This document shows, piece by piece, positions 16,512 through 25,205 of a stretch of 32,923 nucleotides of DNA. How positions within the stretch are numbered: position 1 is the first letter of the stretch; every line of letters begins with the position of its first letter. The notes below the pieces were generated by a model that made no database searches, was not told the DNA's origin, and saw nothing but the letters and a program-made list of their open reading frames with translations. The stretch is from positions 1 through 32,923 of the forward strand of contig OMIE01000064.1 of the NCBI GenBank assembly GCA_900299025.1. Direction: 5' to 3'. This DNA comes from Burkholderiaceae bacterium (GTDB taxonomy: Bacteria; Pseudomonadota; Gammaproteobacteria; Burkholderiales; Burkholderiaceae_E). Both the position numbers and the translations under genes were made by a program.

Positions 16512-18497
16512 TTGAACGATATTGAAAAAAAGCTTGAGGAATATATCGAGCAAGAAGAGGGTGCAAGCCACAGGCTCAAGGGCCTGGCCTTGCTTGTGGT
16601 GAGCTTGCTCGCTGTAGCGATGTCGCTGTTTCATCTTTATGCTGCCTACGAGATCGTGCCGACCCAATTGATGCGAAGCGCCCATGTGGCAATTGTGCTT
16701 TCGTTGGTGTTCTTACTTTTTCCGCTGGCTAAGCGTTTTAGAGATCGTTTGCGCTGGTGGGATATTTGCTTTGCCCTCATACCGCTCTACATTGCTTGGT
16801 ACATGTACGCTGGAGGAGACGATTTCACCGACCGGAATACCATGCCATTGCCGATGGATATGTGGCTTGGCATTTTATTGATCGTACTTATTCTTGAGGC
16901 GGTAAGGCGAACCGGAGGCTGGGTGATGGTTTATGTCACCTCGGCCTTTCTCATTTACGCTTTGTTTGGCGAATATTTTCCGCAACCCTGGACCCATAAG
17001 GGCTATGACCTCGGTCGGCTTGTAGGGCATATGTTCATGACCTTAGAGGGAATTTTCGGCGTAGCTGTCGATGTCTCTGCCACCTTAATCGTATTGTTCT
17101 CCATTTTTGGCGCATTTTTGCAGTTCTCAGGCGCGGGAAAGTTTTTCATCGATTTTTCATTTTCTGCCATGGGTGGACGGCCGACTGGCGTTGGCAGGAC
17201 GGTGGTGCTTTCCTCGTTCTTGCTTGGAGGGCCTTCGGGCTCAGGCGTTGCCACGACCGTCACCATAGGCACAGTGGCCTATCCCATGCTTGCTAAGGCG
17301 GGCTACGAGAAAAATGCCGCTGGTGGTCTTTTGGCGGCTGGCGGGCTTGGCGCGATTATCTCGCCGCCAGTGCTGGGCGCTGCAGCCTTCTTAATTGCAG
17401 AATTTTTAAAGATTTCGTACCTGGATGTCCTGCTTATGGCATGCATCCCAACTATTCTGTTTTATGCGTCCCTCTTTATCATGGTGGAAATTGACGCACG
17501 TAAATATGGCATGCGCGAAGCAAGCTTTGAGGCTGTTGAAGGCGTCTGGGTGCTTGCCGCGCGCTACTGGTTTCACTTCTTTTCGCTCATTTCGATTATT
17601 GCTTTTATGCTGTTGGGGTTCTCACCGACGATGTCGGTACTTTATGCAACCATGGTGAGTCTAATAACAAGTTGCTTTCGCTCAGACACTAGTCTCATAC
17701 CCTATGACTTGCTAAAAGCAGATCATCGGTCATGGTCGCAGCGTTTTCTTGATATTGGATTGATTAAAGCATTGCAAGGCGGTGCGGTTGGGACGCTTGG
17801 CGTTGCCGTGACCTGTGCCTGTGCAGGCCTGATTGTTGGAACCGTAACGCTCACAGGCCTTGGCCTGAAATTCAGCGGTATTGTGATTGAATATGCTGCG
17901 GGATCGTTGCTATTGACAGCGATTTACACTGCATTGATTGTTTGGGTGGTCGGCCTTGCTGTACCGGTGACTGCCTCCTACATCATTTGTGCTGTCGTTG
18001 CTGCGCCAGCCTTGATTAAACTCGGTGTACCTGATTTTGCAGCGCACATGTTTATTTTTTATTACGCTGTACTTTCTGAAGTTTCGCCACCAACTGCGCT
18101 GTCACCTTTTGCCGCGGCTGCGATTACCGGTGGGGATCCCTACAAGACAACGCTACAGAGTTGGAAATATACCTTGCCAGCGTTCTTAGTACCATTTGTG
18201 TTTGTTTTAGATCCTCAAGGTGTTGGTCTGTTGTTGATGGGCTCATTAAAAGCGCTGGCCGATGCAAATTTTATCGATATCGGATGGATAACGCTCACAA
18301 CAGCTTTTGGTATCGTAGCGATGTCGGGAGCATTTCAAGGCTGGCTTTTGGTCGCTGTGAACTCGCTTGAACGCCTCTTGCTGCTGATTGCTGGCATCGC
18401 GCTTGTTTTCCGTTTTGACTATGGGTTGATGATAGGTTTTGGCTCATTGGCGTTTGTTTTTGTCTGGCAATGGTTGCGGCTTCGACAACGAACTTAA
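16512..18497 (+). CDS. TRAP transporter permease, fused 4TM/12TM
   Basis: A 661-residue inner-membrane protein joining the small (DctQ-like) and large (DctM-like) TRAP subunits in one chain, which is usual for TAXI systems. About sixteen hydrophobic segments can be seen. DctM-type signatures are GGPSGSGVATTVTIG, AAGGLGAIISPPVLGAA and the late SEVSPPTALSPFAAAAITGG segment, where ion and substrate sites lie. The start is TTG at 16512 (MNDIEKKLEEYIEQEEG), with GAGG about seven bases upstream; there is no better ATG. TRAP systems use the sodium or proton gradient rather than ATP. It pairs with the TAXI protein just upstream, and the following lipoprotein gene begins five bases after its stop. Confidence 0.93.
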   Translation: MNDIEKKLEEYIEQEEGASHRLKGLALLVVSLLAVAMSLFHLYAAYEIVPTQLMRSAHVAIVLSLVFLLFPLAKRFRDRLRWWDICFALIPLYIAWYMYAGGDDFTDRNTMPLPMDMWLGILLIVLILEAVRRTGGWVMVYVTSAFLIYALFGEYFPQPWTHKGYDLGRLVGHMFMTLEGIFGVAVDVSATLIVLFSIFGAFLQFSGAGKFFIDFSFSAMGGRPTGVGRTVVLSSFLLGGPSGSGVATTVTIGTVAYPMLAKAGYEKNAAGGLLAAGGLGAIISPPVLGAAAFLIAEFLKISYLDVLLMACIPTILFYASLFIMVEIDARKYGMREASFEAVEGVWVLAARYWFHFFSLISIIAFMLLGFSPTMSVLYATMVSLITSCFRSDTSLIPYDLLKADHRSWSQRFLDIGLIKALQGGAVGTLGVAVTCACAGLIVGTVTLTGLGLKFSGIVIEYAAGSLLLTAIYTALIVWVVGLAVPVTASYIICAVVAAPALIKLGVPDFAAHMFIFYYAVLSEVSPPTALSPFAAAAITGGDPYKTTLQSWKYTLPAFLVPFVFVLDPQGVGLLLMGSLKALADANFIDIGWITLTTAFGIVAMSGAFQGWLLVAVNSLERLLLLIAGIALVFRFDYGLMIGFGSLAFVFVWQWLRLRQRT

Positions 18498-18501
18498 GCC
18501 T

Positions 18502-19914
18502 ATGAGGCTTTTGCAATATTTGGGCGCGATAAGTCTTGCTGCTGTGCTTTGTGCTTGTAGTGGTGGCGGTGGTGAGCGCCAGGCCAATGCTGCTTATACA
18601 GGCCTTATTAGCCAACCCGACAGTTGCTCCCTAGCTGCCCAGCAGGCTTGGTTACAGGCATGGATGCGGGATTGGTACTTTTGGTATCAAGACATCCCAT
18701 CTAACCCTGATGCGGTCGATACTCAGCTCGAGCCCGTCGCTGCGATGCGTGCCCATTTCACAAACTTGCTCTCCAAAGGAACTCCTTCAAGGCCAGCTGA
18801 TCGGTGGAGTTTTGTTGAAGCAATCGATCGGTATCAACAATACTACGATGAAGGCATCAATATAGGGTTTGGCCTTTCAGTTGCCGGCCAGCCAGATGAT
18901 CCTTTGCCATTACGGGTCCGTTGGGTTGAGCCTCTGTCGGCTGCGGGCTTGGCCGGTATAAAGCGCGGTGATATTGTCGTGTCGATCCAAGGCAAGCCAG
19001 CGAAGTATTGGAAGGATGCCAATGACTTTTCAGCGCTTGCGGCTAATGAAGTCGGTGAGCGACTTGCCATTGAGATTGAGGGAAGCACCGGGTTTCGAAG
19101 TCTAAACCTTATAGCGACGAGATACGCAGTTAGTTCCATTGCGTTGCCGCCATATGATGCTGCTCCGCTCGTTGTGTCAGGTCGCCGAGTTGCTTATCTG
19201 TTCTTGAAAGATTTTATTGAGCCGTCAACGCCTGCGCTCCGTCTGGCGTTAGATGACATGGTGGCGGGCGGTGTTCGAGACCTGATTCTGGACCTCCGAT
19301 ATCACGGTGGCGGAAGGGTGGATGTAGCAACACGGCTTGCGAGCGCGATTGCGCCATCATCACTGCGATCTGAGGTGTTTTCTCAATTGATTTATAACGA
19401 TAAGCATCCAAGAGCAAATGCGAGCGAACGCTTTGTTGATCCATCTCCGCTACCGTCCATGCAACTCGAACGCGTGGTGGTCTTAACGGGATCAAGAACT
19501 TGCTCGGCCAGTGAAATGCTGATTCACGGGCTCAAGAACAGGCATCCCTCGCTCGATTTTGTCAGTATAGGCAGCCGGACTTGCGGTAAACCCTATGGGT
19601 TTCATCCTGTGAGCGCCTGCGGGCAGAGCTATCACGCTGTCAATTTTGAAGTGCGTGATGCCAAAGGAGTACCATCAAATATCGCTGGCATTGAGCCTAC
19701 GTGTTATGCAAGCGATGACTATCAAAGTGTTTTAGGTAGCGCCTCAGATCCATTGATTCAAGCGGCATTGACGTGGCTTGGCGGAGGCCAATGTGTGGTT
19801 GATAGGGCCGCAATGAGAGCTCAAAGCCTCGGTGTTGGATCGGAAGGCCAGCCGATTGGGCGAAGTTCAAAGCTCATTGAGGACGGCGATGCACCGAAGG
19901 CAATCATCCAATGA
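18502..19914 (+). CDS. S41 (C-terminal processing) peptidase-like lipoprotein with PDZ domain
   Basis: A 470-residue protein, predicted lipoprotein (MRLLQYLGAISLAAVLCACS, Cys19; the Cys before Ala in the lipobox is unusual). Order: N-terminal helical region, PDZ-like domain (about 120-205, with the PLSAAGLAGIKRGDIVVSI-type loop), then the S41 protease core. Catalytic elements are visible: LILDLRYHGGGRVD (261-274), the serine in SRTCSASEM (331-339) and the lysine K363 in RTCGKPYG. Several cysteines may form disulfides. The ATG at 18502 is five bases after the TRAP permease stop, and the next gene overlaps its stop. It probably trims or degrades envelope proteins; the link to the transporter is positional. 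Confidence 0.88.
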   Translation: MRLLQYLGAISLAAVLCACSGGGGERQANAAYTGLISQPDSCSLAAQQAWLQAWMRDWYFWYQDIPSNPDAVDTQLEPVAAMRAHFTNLLSKGTPSRPADRWSFVEAIDRYQQYYDEGINIGFGLSVAGQPDDPLPLRVRWVEPLSAAGLAGIKRGDIVVSIQGKPAKYWKDANDFSALAANEVGERLAIEIEGSTGFRSLNLIATRYAVSSIALPPYDAAPLVVSGRRVAYLFLKDFIEPSTPALRLALDDMVAGGVRDLILDLRYHGGGRVDVATRLASAIAPSSLRSEVFSQLIYNDKHPRANASERFVDPSPLPSMQLERVVVLTGSRTCSASEMLIHGLKNRHPSLDFVSIGSRTCGKPYGFHPVSACGQSYHAVNFEVRDAKGVPSNIAGIEPTCYASDDYQSVLGSASDPLIQAALTWLGGGQCVVDRAAMRAQSLGVGSEGQPIGRSSKLIEDGDAPKAIIQ

Positions 19915-20636
19915 TGGTCGGTAGTGACAATCCCAAGACGGCCGATGAGAAGGGTCATAGCGAGCAATCTTTTGTAACGATTACCCGCGACTCGCTACTC
20001 GATGATGCTGTTCGTAGAAGATTGCAACAACAATATCAGTCAGTGCCATTTTTAACGCCCGAGCAGCAGCGCGAGAGCCTGGCAGCATGTCTATCGCAAT
20101 GGTGCGGCGGCAGGCCCGTACACATTTTTGCCTACGGCTCACTGATTTGGAATCCGGCTATTTTTTGTAAGCCCCTTGGTCCAGGGCGCTTATTTGGACG
20201 GCATCGCCGTATGGCAATGAAGTCTGTTTTTGGCCGCGGTACGCCCGATTTTCCTGGCTTGATGCTTACCTTATTGCCAGGCGGTTGTTGCGATGGCATT
20301 GTGCTGCGGATTGAGGCCTCTCATGCCAGGGATGAGCTTGCTTTGTTGTGGCGCCGTGAGATGGTTTCGGGCTCGTATTGTCCCCGTTGGCTACCTGTTA
20401 AAACGCCTGAGGGCTGGGTCGATTGCCTCGTGTTTGACCATAATCCTTCGCACCCTTCATTTCTTGGAGCGCTGCCATTTGAGGATGAGGTCGCTATCTT
20501 GTCGAAGGCATGTGGTCCGCTTGGCCCAAACAAAGATTATATTTTTCATACGGTTAAAGCACTGTCAGCCTGGAATCTTCGTGACTCGCGTATGGCAAGA
20601 TTGCAAGAAGCCTTGCTTGCCCTCGAATCAGCCTAG
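19911..20636 (+). CDS. chaC: ChaC-type gamma-glutamylcyclotransferase
   Basis: A 241-residue cytoplasmic enzyme of the ChaC family, which cleaves glutathione to 5-oxoproline and Cys-Gly. The substrate loop FAYGSLIWNP (73-82) and the catalytic glutamate E150 in WRREM are visible, as are HRRMAMKSVFGRGTP and the FIHTVK-like stretch near the end (IFHTVKAL). About 45 residues precede the core. The ATG overlaps the stop of the S41 gene (ATGA), with a second ATG immediately after as an alternative, so it ends the TAXI-TRAP operon. It converges on the epoxide hydrolase gene. Glutathione turnover is inferred from the family. Confidence 0.92.
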   Translation: MMVGSDNPKTADEKGHSEQSFVTITRDSLLDDAVRRRLQQQYQSVPFLTPEQQRESLAACLSQWCGGRPVHIFAYGSLIWNPAIFCKPLGPGRLFGRHRRMAMKSVFGRGTPDFPGLMLTLLPGGCCDGIVLRIEASHARDELALLWRREMVSGSYCPRWLPVKTPEGWVDCLVFDHNPSHPSFLGALPFEDEVAILSKACGPLGPNKDYIFHTVKALSAWNLRDSRMARLQEALLALESA

Positions 20637-20658
20637 ACTTGCAGCATGATTTTCGCCC

Positions 20659-21813
20659 CTAAAGGTTCTTAAATGTTTCTCGGATTTCGTGAGCTAAAAC
20701 GTTGCTTTGCTCCAGCGCAGCAAAGTGTCCGCCCCGTTGAGCCTCGTGCCAGCGCACAATATTGTGATAGGTTCTAGATGCAAGTGATCGTGGAGGCTTT
20801 AGGATTTCTCTTGGAAACTGGCAGTAGCCCGTAGGAACCTTGATGCCTTCGCCTTTGGGGATGAACCAAGGCGAATGGAGTCGAGCGTAGTAGGGCCAAA
20901 ATGAGGATCCGATAGCTTCGGTAAACCAATAAAGGGAGATGTTGGCAAGCATCCGGTCAAAGGGAATCACGGATTCGGGTTGCTCATCACAATCGCTCCA
21001 TGCAGCAAATTTTTCACCAATCCAAGCGGCAAGACCGAGAGGCGAATCGTTGAGGGCGTAGGCAAGCGTCTGTGGCCTCGTGGCTTGAATCGCCTGATAA
21101 CCTGCGTGCTCGCGTAAAAATAGCTCAAGTTCTTGTGCATAGCGCTTGGCATCCTCGTCCATTGGCTCCTGAAATAACAACGCATCCCGACGCAAAGGCA
21201 AAAGATTAAGGTGAATCCCTTTGACAGCGTTGGGGTGCCGATAGGCGATGGCTGATGCAAGAAATGAGCCCCAGTCGCCACCTTGAATGTAGTACGCTTT
21301 ATATCCTAGAACTTCATGCATGAGTTCATGCAAGACTTGAGCCATCGCATCGAGACCGAGTCTTGCTTGACCTTTACGGAAAGAAGGGCCAAAGCCAGGA
21401 AGGCTTGGAACAATGACATGAAAACTTTTACCAGCTTCGTTTGCTGCTGTGAGTTGTGGGATTAATTCTAAAAACTCAAAGACGGAACCCGGCCAGCCAT
21501 GCAGCAGTAGAATCGGTTGGGCGCCTTGATGTTGGCTTTTAACGTGCATGAAATGAAGGTCAATTGTCTCAAGCTTGAGTTTCCATTGTTCAAAAGCATT
21601 GAGTTTGTCCTCTTGTGCTCGCCAGTCGAATTCGTCGATCCAGTAACGGTGAAGCTTTTGAAGCCAATGTACAGGTGTGCCATAGCGCCAATGGCCGTGC
21701 TGGGTTTGATCAGGCGCTTCATCGGGCCATCGCGCTCTTGCCAGGCGATCCATGAGATCGTCGACTACCGATTGGGCAACATCAAGTTTGTAAGTTTTAA
21801 GATCGTTCAGCAT
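20659..21813 (-). CDS. Epoxide hydrolase, alpha/beta-hydrolase fold
   Basis: A 384-residue enzyme that opens epoxides to diols. An N-terminal epoxide-hydrolase domain (about 1-100, with RLARARWPDE and WRYGTPVHWLQ) precedes the alpha/beta core. Visible catalytic features are the oxyanion segment HGWPGS (105-110), nucleophile D180 in QGGDWGS and the base His at 363 in RGGHFAALE. The layout matches microsomal-type (mEH/juvenile hormone) bacterial enzymes. I placed the start at the ATG complementing 21811-21813 (GAAGG about eight bases upstream) and rejected a 46-codon extension into the upstream gene. The start overlaps the stop of the next hydrolase gene by 7 bases, so they form one operon. The substrate is unknown. 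Confidence 0.92.
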   Translation of the reverse strand: MLNDLKTYKLDVAQSVVDDLMDRLARARWPDEAPDQTQHGHWRYGTPVHWLQKLHRYWIDEFDWRAQEDKLNAFEQWKLKLETIDLHFMHVKSQHQGAQPILLLHGWPGSVFEFLELIPQLTAANEAGKSFHVIVPSLPGFGPSFRKGQARLGLDAMAQVLHELMHEVLGYKAYYIQGGDWGSFLASAIAYRHPNAVKGIHLNLLPLRRDALLFQEPMDEDAKRYAQELELFLREHAGYQAIQATRPQTLAYALNDSPLGLAAWIGEKFAAWSDCDEQPESVIPFDRMLANISLYWFTEAIGSSFWPYYARLHSPWFIPKGEGIKVPTGYCQFPREILKPPRSLASRTYHNIVRWHEAQRGGHFAALEQSNVLAHEIRETFKNL

Positions 21814-22874
21814 TTTAGTGCCTTCATAGGTTGCTGTTCTTGTTCTAAGCGATGTAATTGAAGCGTCAAAAAATTGCTCAGCGAGTCGATGATGGCGTCG
21901 CTTTTCGTTTGCCTGGTTAGCATATGAAAGCCGTCCTGCTGGACAAGCCATTGGCCTGTCACGCTCTCATGGTTTTTGGCTAACCAGGCGCAATATGCTG
22001 AGCCCGGGATGACTTCATCGCGTGTCCCGATCACAACTAAACTGCGATGTCCCTTTTTTGGCATCAGAAGGCTCGCTTCCGACATCAAGTCGCTTAGTCC
22101 AGCAATCATCGACACTGGGATATCTCGCAGCATCAGCGGATCCTTGGCAAGATAAGCAGCCACTGCGGGATCGTCGGTTGGCCGAACGCCCATTCGCCTC
22201 GCATATTGCGAAGAGACTCGAAGATCTGGCCATAGCTGTGAGAAAAGCTTAAGGCTCAGTACCTGGTACCAAGGCATGGCCGACCAACTCCAAACGGCTG
22301 GTGCAAGCAGTATGGTCGACTGGACCTGAGGGTTTGGTTTGGCTAGGCTTGTTCGAAAAGTTGAAGAGCTTTGCCGTGCAGTAGAGTTGATCTCCATCGT
22401 GGTCTTAAAAAATGCTGAGGTCTTTGGGTGATGCATCGCTACCAACAAAAGCGCTGCGCCCATGCTCTCGCCGACAATATGAATGGGCAGGCCCGGATAT
22501 CGTTCTCCAATATAGAGCAAGACATCATGCAGGTCGGAGATCATGACATCATGGCCTGCCCAGTGGCCTCGGCTTGCTGTATCACCGAAACCGCGCTGGT
22601 CAAAGGCCATCATCAAGCTCGTGTTGGCTGTGTCGAGCGCCGCAAGCATATGTCCAAAGCCCCTTGCGTAGTCGCTAAACCCATGGATACACAGAATAAT
22701 TGCCGAGGGCGCATCTTGCTTGCCCCATAGCCTCAGTGGGATGATTTGCGCATCGCTTGCCTTGACGCGAATTAATCGGTCCTCGAGTCTGGGGCTAAAG
22801 GCACTCGAATCGGTGGACGTGACAGCGATCATGCTCGCCAATAAGCCCCAGGCAAACACCAGAAGTCGTCTCAT
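21807..22874 (-). CDS. Alpha/beta hydrolase, monoacylglycerol-lipase-like (S33 family)
   Basis: A 355-residue serine hydrolase of the Hydrolase_4/serine aminopeptidase S33 group. A signal peptide or N-terminal anchor is seen (RRLLVFAWGLLASMIAV), then the oxyanion stretch LCIHGFSDYARGF (61-73), nucleophile S137 in GESMG, the acid near GTRDEVIPG and the His in QQDGFHMLT. FDQRGFGDT (91-99) is typical of lysophospholipase/monoacylglycerol lipase relatives. It overlaps the epoxide hydrolase gene downstream by 7 bases and starts 9 bases after a small membrane-protein gene. An exported esterase or lipase acting on acyl glycerols is likely; the exact substrate is not known. Confidence 0.87.
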   Translation of the reverse strand: MRRLLVFAWGLLASMIAVTSTDSSAFSPRLEDRLIRVKASDAQIIPLRLWGKQDAPSAIILCIHGFSDYARGFGHMLAALDTANTSLMMAFDQRGFGDTASRGHWAGHDVMISDLHDVLLYIGERYPGLPIHIVGESMGAALLLVAMHHPKTSAFFKTTMEINSTARQSSSTFRTSLAKPNPQVQSTILLAPAVWSWSAMPWYQVLSLKLFSQLWPDLRVSSQYARRMGVRPTDDPAVAAYLAKDPLMLRDIPVSMIAGLSDLMSEASLLMPKKGHRSLVVIGTRDEVIPGSAYCAWLAKNHESVTGQWLVQQDGFHMLTRQTKSDAIIDSLSNFLTLQLHRLEQEQQPMKALKC

Positions 22875-22883
22875 TGGCGCAAA

Positions 22884-23201
22884 TCAGGCGCTAAAACTGA
22901 GAAAACAAATGAACCAGAAGCTAACTGCGGTGGCTCCAGCGATCCAAGGTTTGCTCCGCGTTGAACCGATTCGGCGGATGTCGAGCATCGCCCGCGCTAG
23001 GCTGTATACCGCGGGAGTAAGACCACAGGCTAATCCATAAAGGTAGGCGGAAGTCATACGGGCTGTTGTTAACGATGATTGCATGCTACGCCAGTCTGTA
23101 AAAGAACCCAAGCAAAACAATATGAGCTTCGATTCGACAGGCAGTACTTTTTCAAAACGCCCGAGCTTTTCATCGACAGCCTTGCGATCTTTAATAGGCA
23201 T
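22884..23201 (-). CDS. Small membrane protein, unknown
   Basis: I do not recognise this 105-residue protein. It has a charged N terminus (KDRKAVDEKLGRFEKVLP), possibly a weak hydrophobic segment (about 24-33), then two clearer ones: TSAYLYGLACGLTPAVYSLA (about 50-69) and the stretch from WIAGATAVSF to the end (about 86-103), split by the basic loop RRIGSTRSKPW. The ATG complements 23199-23201; no strong ribosome site is seen. It lies 9 bases upstream of the S33 hydrolase in the same direction and is divergent from the amidohydrolase with a 37-base gap, which supports it being a real first gene of the hydrolase operon. Function is unknown. Confidence 0.6.
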   Translation of the reverse strand: MPIKDRKAVDEKLGRFEKVLPVESKLILFCLGSFTDWRSMQSSLTTARMTSAYLYGLACGLTPAVYSLARAMLDIRRIGSTRSKPWIAGATAVSFWFICFLSFSA

Positions 23202-23238
23202 GGATTGATAAGTCCGAATAACTAAGGGGGGTCGTCAG

Positions 23239-24951
23239 ATGTTGGATTATTTGATTCGCGGTGGAAGCTTGGTCGATGGTTCCGGTGCTACGCGCCGCAC
23301 GGCTGACCTTGGTATCAAAGACGGCAGAATTGTTGCCATCGGTAAGTTAAACGAGGGAGCTCGTCGTACGATTAATGCCGATGGCTTGATTGTTTCACCT
23401 GGCTTTGTCGACGGACACACGCACATGGATGCGCAGGTGATGTGGGATCCGCTTGGCAGTTGCTCTTGCTTTCACGGGGTGACCTCGGTTGTCATGAGTA
23501 ATTGTGGATTTACGCTATCGCCTTGCAAAGCTCAGGATAGGGACTGGTATGCGAGAAGTCTGTCCTATGTAGAAGATATATCAGTTGACGCTATGCGCGA
23601 AGGAATCGACTGGACATGGGAGTCTTTTGCCGAGTACCAGGACGCGGTCAGACGCCGTCCCAAGGCACTTAATCACGCGATGTACATTGGACATTCTGCC
23701 GTGCGCATGTATGTGATGGGAGCGCGTGCACTCAGCAGCGAGGCAAGCGATGATGAAATCGCTCAGATGACAAGCCTCGTCATCGACGCGATACGCTCAG
23801 GAGCGGTCGGATTTTCAAGTTCGCGATCGCATACCCATCTGGCACCGGATGGTAATCCAGTGGCAAGTCGCATAGCGCATTGGCGGGAGATCGAGGCAAT
23901 CGTCGCGGCAATGGGGCGCTTAGGAAAAGGTATTTTTCAGATTGGTCCGGATATTTTGAATCGAAGTAGTAATCAAAAATTTCTAGAGCATATGAAGCAC
24001 TTTGCATTAAGCCACAAGGTGCCGGTGATGTTTGGTGTGATTTCAACGAAGCAGGGTGATGACCCCCCTCGATGGCAAGACCAGCTCGAAACCATTCAGG
24101 CTGTGAATCTCGCTGGTGGCCGGATGTTTGGTCAAGCATCGACACGCTCGATCAATGCAATTTTTTCGCTGAAGTCTTATCTGCCTTTCGATGTGCTTGA
24201 CGCTTGGAAACCGATACGCGCGCTCCCGCTGCCTATGCAGCTCGAAGCCTTGCGTCAACCAAGTCTGCGTCAAGAACTTATCGCTGCCGAGTCGCTCATG
24301 AAACCGCGCGATAACAAATTACAGGGCGGTGGCGCCGCCACGACCGATGCAAGAAAGCCCGATTACGACAATCTTTATGTGATGCGCGATGTCGACTGGC
24401 AGGATAAGACGGTTGGGGAGTTAGCGGTCGAATCGGGCAAGCATCCCGTTGACCTGATGATCGAACTTTGCTTGACAAACAACGATCAAATTTTTGTACA
24501 ACCGATTGTCAACGAATCGCGCGAAGACTTAAAAACACTTTTAGGTCATGAAGAGATTCTGGCAACCTTTTCTGATTCAGGCGCACATGTTGCTCAGGAA
24601 ATGGGATCTTCCTTGCAGACTCATTTTCTTCATTACTGGGTGAATCAGGCGAAGGCTTTCACCTTGGAGGCTGCGGTAAAGAAGCTCAGTCACGATAATG
24701 CTCGTGCATTTGGGCTTGGGCAGCGAGGGATGCTCAAAGAGGGATATTGGGCAGACGTTTTGTTATTTGAGGAGGATCGAATTCGTCCATGCGTTCCAGT
24801 CGTTGAGAACGATCTGCCCGCCGGAGCCCGGCGGCTCGTTCAGAAGGCTGAAGGCATCCGCCGCGTGTTTGTAAATGGCGCTGAGAGCTTTATCGATGGC
24901 GAAAGCACAGGACAATACGCAGGAGGCCTTCTTAGTTCGCAATCCAAATGA
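23239..24951 (+). CDS. D-aminoacylase/dihydroorotase-like amidohydrolase
   Basis: A 570-residue metal-dependent amidohydrolase of the N-acyl-D-amino-acid deacylase group. It opens with the family pattern MLDYLIRGGSLVDGSG, then SPGFVDGHTHMD (53-64, metal His60/His62), the metal-ligand cysteine in MSNCGFTLSPC (86-96; Cys89 fits the family position), GHSAVRMYVMG, RSHTHL and the acidic TFSDSGAH segment. The end (GMLKEGYWADVLLFEEDRIR) is the small beta domain. The ATG follows a run AAGGGGGG about nine bases away. It is larger than classical D-aminoacylases by about 80 residues. Deacylation of N-acyl amino acids is the family's reaction, but cyclic-amide hydrolases share this sequence type. Confidence 0.9.
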   Translation: MLDYLIRGGSLVDGSGATRRTADLGIKDGRIVAIGKLNEGARRTINADGLIVSPGFVDGHTHMDAQVMWDPLGSCSCFHGVTSVVMSNCGFTLSPCKAQDRDWYARSLSYVEDISVDAMREGIDWTWESFAEYQDAVRRRPKALNHAMYIGHSAVRMYVMGARALSSEASDDEIAQMTSLVIDAIRSGAVGFSSSRSHTHLAPDGNPVASRIAHWREIEAIVAAMGRLGKGIFQIGPDILNRSSNQKFLEHMKHFALSHKVPVMFGVISTKQGDDPPRWQDQLETIQAVNLAGGRMFGQASTRSINAIFSLKSYLPFDVLDAWKPIRALPLPMQLEALRQPSLRQELIAAESLMKPRDNKLQGGGAATTDARKPDYDNLYVMRDVDWQDKTVGELAVESGKHPVDLMIELCLTNNDQIFVQPIVNESREDLKTLLGHEEILATFSDSGAHVAQEMGSSLQTHFLHYWVNQAKAFTLEAAVKKLSHDNARAFGLGQRGMLKEGYWADVLLFEEDRIRPCVPVVENDLPAGARRLVQKAEGIRRVFVNGAESFIDGESTGQYAGGLLSSQSK

Positions 24952-25141
24952 TCATGATCCCACCAAGACAGATGATTAGTAGCTGCCCGAGTTGTTTGCG
25001 TAGGGCGAGGTCCTCCCTAATCACTTCAAGTTGATCGGGCCCAAGGCTTTGCTTGAGCTCGCTCGGGATACGCGAGTTTCCAGAGGCCCACAAGGCGAGT
25101 CCAAGGGAGAACACTAAGAGGATCGCAATGGCGTACAGCAT
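24932..25141 (-). CDS. Tiny two-segment membrane protein, unknown
   Basis: A 69-residue protein I do not recognise. It has two hydrophobic segments: LYAIAILLVFSLGLALWAS (2-20) and LLIICLGGIMIIWIAN (54-69), joined by a charged loop with LKQSLGPDQLEVIREDLALR. The ATG complements 25139-25141 with an AGGTAA-like site about eight bases upstream. Its 3' end overlaps the convergent amidohydrolase gene by 20 bases. The clean two-helix hairpin and amphipathic charged loop argue for a real gene, but its short length keeps confidence moderate. It is divergent from the FliG-like gene with a 64-base gap. Confidence 0.55.
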   Translation of the reverse strand: MLYAIAILLVFSLGLALWASGNSRIPSELKQSLGPDQLEVIREDLALRKQLGQLLIICLGGIMIIWIAN

Positions 25142-25205
25142 GCTAATTACCTATCAATTTGTTAACGATTGAGATCATGCAACACAGCTATTGCATCGCA
25201 GCATA

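Noticed and set aside
21814-21951. 46-residue extension of the epoxide hydrolase
   Set aside because: The extra residues are the hydrolase gene upstream read in another frame; the epoxide-hydrolase domain begins at the internal ATG.
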